64,000 nucleotides of DNA, taken from positions 1 to 64,000 of the forward strand of contig WOUS01000003.1 in assembly GCA_009772985.1 (NCBI GenBank), written 5' to 3'. This DNA comes from Anaerolineaceae bacterium (GTDB lineage Bacteria > Chloroflexota > Anaerolineae > Anaerolineales > Villigracilaceae). Shown here piece after piece: positions 8,478 to 14,554 of the stretch. The notes under the pieces are model-generated. The model was given only the letters and a program-made list of their open reading frames with translations. It had not been told where the DNA came from and did no database searches. Each line of letters starts with the position of its first letter. The first letter of the stretch is position 1. Both the position numbers and the translations under genes were made by a program.

Positions 8478-9869
8478 ATGGCACAGATCACTTTCCCGAA
8501 AGGCTTCGTCTGGGGCACCGCCTCCTCGGCCTACCAGATCGAAGGCGCATGGAACGAGGACGGCAAGGGCGTCTCCATCTGGGACACGTTCGCTCACACG
8601 CCGGGGAAGATCGTCAACGACGAGACTGGCGATGGTTCCATTGACCACTACCATCGCTGCAAGGAGGACGCGGCGCTGATGGCCGAACTCGGCCTCAAGC
8701 ATTACCGCTTCTCCACCGCCTGGACCCGCATCCTGCCCGCCGGCGCCGGGCCGGTCAACCCGAAAGGCATCGCCTTCTACGACCGGCTGCTCGACACCCT
8801 CCTGAAACACAAGATCGAACCCTATCTCTGCCTCTTCCACTGGGACCTGCCCCAGGCTTTGCAAGATAAAGGCGGCTGGCCCAAGCGCGAGACCGCCTAT
8901 GCCTTCGCCGACTACGCCCGCGTGGTGACGAAGCATTTCGGCGACCGCCTGAACGTCATCTTCACGCACAACGAACCCTGGGTGGCCGCTTTTGTGGGAC
9001 ACTTCCTCGCCATGCACGCCCCGGGCACGCGTGACCTGGGAGCGGCTCTCCGCGCCGCGCACCACATCCTGCTCTCGCACGGACTGGCCGCCGAAGCCAT
9101 CCGCGCCGAGGCGAAGAAGCCGCTCAAAATCGGCATCACGCTCAATCTCAATCCTGTTTATCCAGCGACGGAATCGAAGAAAGACGCTGAAGCCGCCGAC
9201 CGCGTGGATGCCATCATGAACCGCATCCAACTCGACCCGCTGCTGAAAGGCACGACACCCATCGAGGAATTCAAGATCATCAAGGCGCTGGTGGGCGGGC
9301 TCGTCCAACCCGGCGACCTGGAGAAGATCCGCACGCTCGACCTGCTGGGCGTGAACTACTACTCGCGCGCCGTGATGAAACATTCCGCCAAGGTCCCGGT
9401 CGTCAACGTGGAGCAGGTCCATCCCGAAGGGAACGAATACTCCGGTATGTGGGAAATCTTCCCCGAAGGCCTGCACGCCCTGCTGACGCGCATCCAGAAA
9501 GACTACTTCCTGCCCTCACCCCCGGCCCCTCTCCCAAAAACGGGAGAGGGGAGACAAGCTCCCGAACTGATGATCACCGAGAACGGCATCCCGGTCCCGG
9601 ATGGGCTGGATGCGGACGGGCGCGTGCGCGACGAGCGCCGCATCCGCTATCTGAAAAATCACATTTACCAGGTTTATCGCGCCATTCAGGACGGCGTGCC
9701 GGTGAAGGGCTACTTCCACTGGTCGTTCATGGACAACTTCGAGTGGGCGCTCGGATACGGTCAGCGCTTCGGGCTGGTTTACGTGGATTTCCAGACGCAG
9801 AAACGCACGGTGAAGGACAGCGGGCGGTGGTTCGCGGAAGTGATCCGCGCAAACGGCTTCGAGATATAA
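8478..9869 (+). CDS. Beta-glucosidase, glycoside hydrolase family 1
   Basis: A retaining beta-glycosidase, cytosolic (no signal peptide). The GH1 N-terminal signature is 'FVWGTASSAYQIEGAWNEDG'. The acid/base Glu is in 'THNEPW' (about E166) and the nucleophile Glu in 'ITENG' (about E368). The ATG at 8478 is preferred over 8466 because GGAG sits 7 nt before it. Just before the nucleophile strand, 13-15 residues ('SPPAPLPKTGEG') come from a dispersed repeat read in frame. Apart from that the 463-aa length is normal. It probably splits imported oligosaccharides; GPH symporters and a GH38 gene are in the same window. Confidence 0.95.
   Translation: MAQITFPKGFVWGTASSAYQIEGAWNEDGKGVSIWDTFAHTPGKIVNDETGDGSIDHYHRCKEDAALMAELGLKHYRFSTAWTRILPAGAGPVNPKGIAFYDRLLDTLLKHKIEPYLCLFHWDLPQALQDKGGWPKRETAYAFADYARVVTKHFGDRLNVIFTHNEPWVAAFVGHFLAMHAPGTRDLGAALRAAHHILLSHGLAAEAIRAEAKKPLKIGITLNLNPVYPATESKKDAEAADRVDAIMNRIQLDPLLKGTTPIEEFKIIKALVGGLVQPGDLEKIRTLDLLGVNYYSRAVMKHSAKVPVVNVEQVHPEGNEYSGMWEIFPEGLHALLTRIQKDYFLPSPPAPLPKTGEGRQAPELMITENGIPVPDGLDADGRVRDERRIRYLKNHIYQVYRAIQDGVPVKGYFHWSFMDNFEWALGYGQRFGLVYVDFQTQKRTVKDSGRWFAEVIRANGFEI
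9513..9552. repeat. Family B repeat in frame inside the GH1 gene
   Basis: CCCTCACCCCCGGCCCCTCTCCC, AAAAA, then GGGAGAGGGGAG. It encodes the SPPAPLPKTGEG insert between 'IQKDYF' and 'APELMITENG'. Other copies are at 12901-13125, 13495-13635 and 42853-42934. Confidence 0.9.
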
Positions 9870-9881
9870 CCTCGCGCAAAA

Positions 9882-10356
9882 CCTTCTGCAACGGATTTCG
9901 CGGATTAGCGCGGATTATTCTTTTGGAGGTCATATGACTGAGCTGCTTTTCAAAGAATTGACATACGCCGTCATCGGCGCGGCGATGGAAGTACATAGAA
10001 TTCTGGGGCCTGGCTTTCTGGAATCGGTCTACCAAAAAGCGCTGGAACGCGAACTGACCCTGCGCGGCATCCCCTTCGAGCCGCAAAAGAAACTGGCCGT
10101 CTATTACAAGGATATTCTGGTTGGCGAATATCTCGCAGATCTTGTCATAGATGGGAAATTCATCGTGGAGATCAAGGCGGTTTCAGCCTGGAATCCTCGC
10201 CACGATGCCCAGGCAGTTCATTACCTGGCGGCAACAGGCATGCAACTCGCCCTCCTGCTCAACTTTGGCACCGGCTCGCTGCAACACCGGCGCATCGTCC
10301 GCACCGGAGTGGTCAGAGAAAAATCCGCGTAAATCCGCGCAATCCGCTGCAAAAGG
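9882..10356. mobile_element. GxxExxY gene bounded by 41-bp terminal inverted repeats
   Basis: The left arm 9882-9922 and the reverse complement of the right arm 10316-10356 match at 34 of 41 positions by eye. Both contain the triple CGGATT-CGCGGATT-GCGCGGATT pattern and CCTTYTGCA ends. The arms enclose a single gene, the second GxxExxY protein, whose stop codon lies within the right arm. No convincing target duplication is visible. The size (about 475 bp) and layout are those of a minimal one-gene element. Related CGCGGAT-rich sequences recur without a gene as family G. Confidence 0.6.
9934..10332 (+). CDS. GxxExxY protein (PD-(D/E)XK-like nuclease fold), copy 2
   Basis: A 132-aa paralogue of the protein at 8013. 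'[13 protein letters not shown]' is the family motif and 'GEYLADLVIDGKFIVEIKAV' gives the D...ExK core. GGAGG lies 6 nt before the ATG. Unlike copy 1 it is enclosed by clear terminal inverted repeats, and its last codons are part of the right repeat. It separates the GH1 gene from the flippase gene. Divergence between the copies suggests they arrived separately rather than by a recent local duplication. The cellular function is unknown. Confidence 0.85.
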   Translation: MTELLFKELTYAVIGAAMEVHRILGPGFLESVYQKALERELTLRGIPFEPQKKLAVYYKDILVGEYLADLVIDGKFIVEIKAVSAWNPRHDAQAVHYLAATGMQLALLLNFGTGSLQHRRIVRTGVVREKSA

Positions 10357-10363
10357 ACTCCCC

Positions 10364-12889
10364 ATGCGAAAAATCATCTTCCCCCTGCTCGTCTTCGTAA
10401 TCCTCTTCCTCGCCGTCTCGCCGGCCTCCGCCGACGCCACCCTGCGCGTCTACTATGCCGGAGCGGATGGCAGCGTAAAGACCGCCCTCGAACTGGCGGA
10501 CTTCACCTTCGTGGACGACCCGGCCCAGGCCGACGTGCTCGTGCTGAACGGCGTCATCCCGGACCCGGCAACTGCCGCGGCCCAGGTGGAGCGCGGCGCG
10601 GGGCTGGTGCTGATCCTCGGCCCCGGCATGACCGAAGCGGACGTGATGACCCTGACCGGCGTCACGCTGACGCTGACCGCGCGCGACGACCCCGTCAGCC
10701 TGACCGCCATCCAGATTGACGATCCGCTGACCACGGACATCACCTGGAACGGCGCGCCGCAGGTGCGCGACCGGTTCGAGGTCCAGACGCCCGTCTCGTC
10801 CGTCCAGCCGCTGGTCACCGCCTACGAGGATGGCGAATGGATCCTGTGGCAGGCACGGACAAACGTCTACGTCTTCCAGGCATTCCTCGACGATGCCAAT
10901 CCGCAGATCCAGGAATGGGCGTATTTCAATTACCTGGTCTATCATCTCGTCGAGCGCGCCGCCGGCCGGACGCCGCTCCCGTTTGCCGATTACCCGGCCT
11001 CGCCCGTTCCGCACGCGCCGGAAGTCAGGACACTGCTCACCCTGGTCGGATTGATGATGCTCACCACTTTCGGGATATTCATCCTGGTGCGGCGCTACAG
11101 CCTGAAACACCCCGAGGAGTTGGATAAGATCGTTTCGGACCGCAGCAGGTTCGAGGTGCGGGAGGCGAAGACGGAATGGGAGCAGGTCGGGTTCCACCGT
11201 CCGCTGGGCGGGTTCCTCGTCGCCCTGAGCATCGGCCTGGTGCTCTTCATCCCGCTCATCATCTACCAGAACCTGATCCTGCCAACTTATATTTTGCCAT
11301 CGGCGCAGGCGCTGGGCATCTGGGGGCGGGTGACGCAGTTCTTCACCCTGGCGTGGACGTTCTTCGACATGGGGACAAGTATTGCATTCATCAAGTACCT
11401 TTCGCAGCACCGCGTCCACGACCCGAAGAAGGGCATCCAGTACGGACAGGTGTTCGTGTGGTGGCAGATCCTTTCGGGGGCGGTGCAGGTGGCGCTGGTG
11501 ATCGGGCTGGCTAGCACGCTCGCGCCGCGCTCGGCTTACGCGCTGTATGCCTGGAGCATTATCATCCATGCCTTTATCCAAATCCCCGGCTTCTACCAGG
11601 TGATGCGCCACGCGCTGACCGGATTCCAGCGGCTCGACTACAGCCGCCTGCTCGACATCGGGTTGAACGTACTTTTCCCCATGCTCATCCAGCCGGTCTT
11701 CGTGACGATCATGTTCGCCTGGGGCCGCGCCCATCCGGCCTTCGGCGGGGCAATGGGCGGATTGCTCGGCATGGGCATCGCAGCGTATGCCGCCGAACTG
11801 CTCACCTTCCTGTTAGGCTTGTGGCTCTACCGGCGCGTTGGCTACAACGCGCGCATTCTGTTCCTGGCGCACTTCGATTGGGAAGTGGTCAAGACCAGTT
11901 TCAAGTTTGGCGTGTTCGAGATGCTCGGCTCGGCGGCCTGGTCCTTCGGGCAGGCAATGGAAATTGCCATCACGCAGGCGCGCCTGATCAATTACGCCGA
12001 AATCTGGGGCAACTGGGGCCTGGCGCAGAATTTCATCTTTGCCTTCAACGTCACCCAGACGCTGAACGACGGGGTGATGCCAGCCATCTCGGAAGCCATC
12101 TCGCACGGCAAGCGCGTGCTGAGCCAGTATTACAGCGTGATGGCTTACAAATACAACGGCCTGACCAGCGCCTTCATCGGCGCGGTGCTGCTGGCGGTTG
12201 CGCCGCTCTTCATCCTCGGCTCGACAGAACCGGAATTCCACCGGGCTGCCATCTACGTGATCCCGCTCACCATCTGGGGCGCGGTGCAGTTCCCGTCCTG
12301 GGTGGGCGATAACGTGCAGTTGGGCGCGAACAAGCCGTATCTCAAATCCATCCTGGTCTTCTCGGAGCAGGTGATCCGCGTTGTGTTGGCGTTCCTCCTG
12401 ATCGCGCGCTTCCAGGTGACGGGACTGATCATCGCTTACTTTGTCGGGCTGTTTGCGAAAGGCATTGCGGCCTATCTCATCAACCATAAAATTTGCTTCC
12501 CGCAGCGGTTCTACGTCTGGCAGTCGCTGATCGCTCCCCTGCTGGCGGGCGCGGCGCATTACGGGATTCTGTGGACGATCAACGGCTTCCTCTGGAAAGG
12601 CGACCAGATCACCAGCGTGCTGATCTTCTTCATCGGCATCCTGCCCAGTTTCCCGCTCTTCATGTTCCTCTACGGATTGTTCGGCGGCTGGGACCGGGAC
12701 ACGCTCGCGGAACTCAAAGACGCCGTCGCGTTGACCGGCGGGATGCGCGGACTGACACGCTGGGGCATCTACGAACCGACCGCGCTCGGGGCGCGCCTCA
12801 GTCCGCTGAATGGGAGGTTCCCCATCACGAACCGGGTCGAGGCGATGGAAGAGGCGAGGATGTTGACGGAGGAAAAGGTGAGACTCTAG
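10364..12889 (+). CDS. Membrane protein: secreted N-terminal domain fused to a polysaccharide/MATE-type flippase
   Basis: 841 aa from the ATG at 10364. Residues 1-24 form a signal peptide ('IIFPLLVFVILFLAVSPASA'). Residues 25-215 are an extracytoplasmic alpha/beta domain that looks like a DUF4350/ThuA-type amidotransferase-like fold ('ADVLVLNGVIPDP', 'GAGLVLILGPGMT'). A transmembrane helix follows at about 230-255, and from about 290 to 800 there is a Wzx/MurJ/MATE-like bundle of roughly 14 helices. I infer export of a lipid-linked glycan or similar substrate, possibly gated by the outer domain. The exact substrate is unknown. The upstream ORF extension is repeat sequence. Confidence 0.7.
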   Translation: MRKIIFPLLVFVILFLAVSPASADATLRVYYAGADGSVKTALELADFTFVDDPAQADVLVLNGVIPDPATAAAQVERGAGLVLILGPGMTEADVMTLTGVTLTLTARDDPVSLTAIQIDDPLTTDITWNGAPQVRDRFEVQTPVSSVQPLVTAYEDGEWILWQARTNVYVFQAFLDDANPQIQEWAYFNYLVYHLVERAAGRTPLPFADYPASPVPHAPEVRTLLTLVGLMMLTTFGIFILVRRYSLKHPEELDKIVSDRSRFEVREAKTEWEQVGFHRPLGGFLVALSIGLVLFIPLIIYQNLILPTYILPSAQALGIWGRVTQFFTLAWTFFDMGTSIAFIKYLSQHRVHDPKKGIQYGQVFVWWQILSGAVQVALVIGLASTLAPRSAYALYAWSIIIHAFIQIPGFYQVMRHALTGFQRLDYSRLLDIGLNVLFPMLIQPVFVTIMFAWGRAHPAFGGAMGGLLGMGIAAYAAELLTFLLGLWLYRRVGYNARILFLAHFDWEVVKTSFKFGVFEMLGSAAWSFGQAMEIAITQARLINYAEIWGNWGLAQNFIFAFNVTQTLNDGVMPAISEAISHGKRVLSQYYSVMAYKYNGLTSAFIGAVLLAVAPLFILGSTEPEFHRAAIYVIPLTIWGAVQFPSWVGDNVQLGANKPYLKSILVFSEQVIRVVLAFLLIARFQVTGLIIAYFVGLFAKGIAAYLINHKICFPQRFYVWQSLIAPLLAGAAHYGILWTINGFLWKGDQITSVLIFFIGILPSFPLFMFLYGLFGGWDRDTLAELKDAVALTGGMRGLTRWGIYEPTALGARLSPLNGRFPITNRVEAMEEARMLTEEKVRL

Positions 12890-12900
12890 CCATCACCCTG

Positions 12901-13125
12901 CCCTCACCCCCGGCCCCTCTCCCAAAAAGATGGGAGAGGGGAGTCAGGCTCCCGCTTCTCTCTTCCGAAACACACGAGAGAGATGGCGCTCCCCCTTCTC
13001 TCTCCCAGGGTTTGGGAGGGAGAAGGGGGCCGGGGGGATGAGGGAGGGCAGAACCAGTCCTCACCCCCGGCCCCTTCGCGCAGCACCCCTGTGGGGCTCC
13101 CAAAAAGACGGGAGAGGGGAGAAGG
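12901..13125. repeat. Cluster of three family B repeats upstream of the DUF559 gene
   Basis: Copies at 12901-12943, about 12995-13050 (opposite orientation) and 13059-13122. Each contains CCCCTCTCCC...GGGAGAGGGG complementary arms and a CCCTCACCCCCGGCC flank. The cluster fills the 246-bp gap between the flippase and DUF559 genes and supplies the purine-rich stretch before the DUF559 start. Confidence 0.85.
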
Positions 13126-13135
13126 AAATAACAGG

Positions 13136-13636
13136 ATGAAAAACGAACGCAGAATACGAACCTCGTCCGGCGTCCAACAGCGCGCCAAAGAATTGCGCCA
13201 AAAAATGACACCCGCCGAGAAAATACTCTGGGAGCGCTTGCGTAATCGGCAACTCGGCGGATTGAAATTCCGCCGCCAGCACCCGCTTGGACCCTTCATC
13301 ACCGATTTTTACTGCGCAGAAAAAAGATTGGTGGTGGAGATTGACGGCGATATCCACGACCTGCAACAAGAACAGGATGAACAGCGCACACGCCAGTTCG
13401 AAGAGTTTGGTTATCAGGTCATTCGATTTCGGAACGAAGAGGTTGAAACCAGACTGGGCCTGGTACTCACCAGAATCCTCGAAACCTGCAAACTCCCTTC
13501 TCCCAGGATTGGGAGAAGGGCCGGGGATGAGGGCAGTCCCCCCTCTCCCCGAATTGGGAGAAGGGCCGGGGATGAGGGCAGTCCCCCCTCTCCCCGAATT
13601 GGGAGAAGGGCCAGGGGTGAGGGCAGCCAGGGATGA
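13136..13636 (+). CDS. DUF559 endonuclease-domain protein with repeat-encoded tail
   Basis: Residues 1-120 match the DUF559/Vsr-like PD-(D/E)XK family: 'MTPAEKILWERLRNRQLGGLKFRRQ', then 'FITDFYCAEKRLVVEIDGDIH' with D...ExD catalytic residues. Residues 121-166 are three copies of 'SPRIGRRAGDEG'-like sequence encoded by tandem family B repeats, so the native C-terminus has been extended or replaced. The start ATG at 13136 is preceded by GGAGAAGGAAATAACAGG, much of it from the repeat. Family members are often solitary; no methylase or Vsr partner is nearby. The role is unknown, perhaps in repeat mobility. Confidence 0.85.
   Translation: MKNERRIRTSSGVQQRAKELRQKMTPAEKILWERLRNRQLGGLKFRRQHPLGPFITDFYCAEKRLVVEIDGDIHDLQQEQDEQRTRQFEEFGYQVIRFRNEEVETRLGLVLTRILETCKLPSPRIGRRAGDEGSPPSPRIGRRAGDEGSPPSPRIGRRARGEGSQG
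13495..13635. repeat. Three tandem family B units at the 3' end of the DUF559 gene
   Basis: A unit of about 46 bp (GGGAGAAGGGCCGGGGATGAGGG core, then CCCCCCTCTCCCCGAATT) is repeated three times with few changes. It encodes the protein's C-terminal tail. The absence of unique spacers rules out a CRISPR array. Confidence 0.9.
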
Positions 13637-13658
13637 GGGCAGTTGGAGGTAAACTCAA

Positions 13659-14522
13659 ATGACCACTATCACACTCTCTGATAGCCGCACCCTCGCCTAC
13701 GCCGAGTACGGCGACCCGCGCGGCAAACCCGTCTTCTTCTTCCACGGCACACCCGGCTCGCGCCTCTTCCGCCCGCCGGACGAAGTCACGAAAAAGATGG
13801 GCGTGCGGCTCATCTGCACGGACCGCCCCGGCTACGGACAGTCCACATTCCAGCCCGGGCGGGGGCTTCTGGACTGGCCCGCCGATGTTGCCCAACTGGC
13901 GGACGCCCTCGGCCTGGACAAATTCTACATCGCCGGCCATTCCGGCGGCGGACCGCACACGCTCGCCTGCGCATTCGGCCTCCCGGACCGGGTAACTGCC
14001 GCGGCCACGCTCTCCGGCGCGGGACCGGTGGACGCGCCCGGCGCAACCGACGGCATGACGCCGTTGAACAAGTTCGGCTTCAAATTTGGCCGCTACTTGC
14101 CGTGGCCGGTCGGGCGCGCCATCACCTGGATGATCTTCCGCGAGCGCTGCGCCGACCCGGCCAAAGCCATGGACCGCGAAACCGAGATCGGCGTCCGTCC
14201 GCCCGCGGACGAGGAAATAATCACCAGGCCCGAGGTCCGGGATTTGTGCATTAAGACCGAGGTGGAGGCATTTCGCCCCGGCCTGAAAGGCATGGCCTGG
14301 GACGTGCGCCTGATCACCCGTCCGTGGGGATTCCGTCTCGACGGGATCAGGGTTCCGGTCCAGTTGTGGCACGGCACTGTTGACAACCTGACCTCCGTCC
14401 CCATGGCGCAGCATATGGCTGGTAAAATACCCAACGGCCGGCTGACCATCTTCCCGGACGAAGGCCACATGCTCCTCTTTCCGCACTGGGAAGAAATCCT
14501 CACTGCCCTCTGCAAATCCTGA
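13659..14522 (+). CDS. Alpha/beta hydrolase
   Basis: A cytosolic serine hydrolase of 287 aa. 'FFHGTPGSRLF' is the HGxP oxyanion loop, 'AGHSGGGPHTLA' near residue 96 holds the nucleophile Ser, and 'FPDEGHMLLF' near the C-terminus carries the catalytic His. An Asp in 'WHGTVDNLTSVPMA' completes the triad. The start follows GGAGGTAAACTCAA. There is no signal peptide. The family covers esterases, epoxide hydrolases and C-C hydrolases, so the substrate cannot be assigned. It precedes the GH38 gene by 32 nt and may be co-transcribed with it. Confidence 0.9.
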   Translation: MTTITLSDSRTLAYAEYGDPRGKPVFFFHGTPGSRLFRPPDEVTKKMGVRLICTDRPGYGQSTFQPGRGLLDWPADVAQLADALGLDKFYIAGHSGGGPHTLACAFGLPDRVTAAATLSGAGPVDAPGATDGMTPLNKFGFKFGRYLPWPVGRAITWMIFRERCADPAKAMDRETEIGVRPPADEEIITRPEVRDLCIKTEVEAFRPGLKGMAWDVRLITRPWGFRLDGIRVPVQLWHGTVDNLTSVPMAQHMAGKIPNGRLTIFPDEGHMLLFPHWEEILTALCKS

Positions 14523-14554
14523 AACTTAAAACCTGGGACTTGGAACTCGACACC

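Noticed and set aside
13495-13635. Possible CRISPR array (three 46-bp units)
   Set aside because: Units are contiguous with no unique spacers and belong to the dispersed family B repeat. There are no cas genes in the window.
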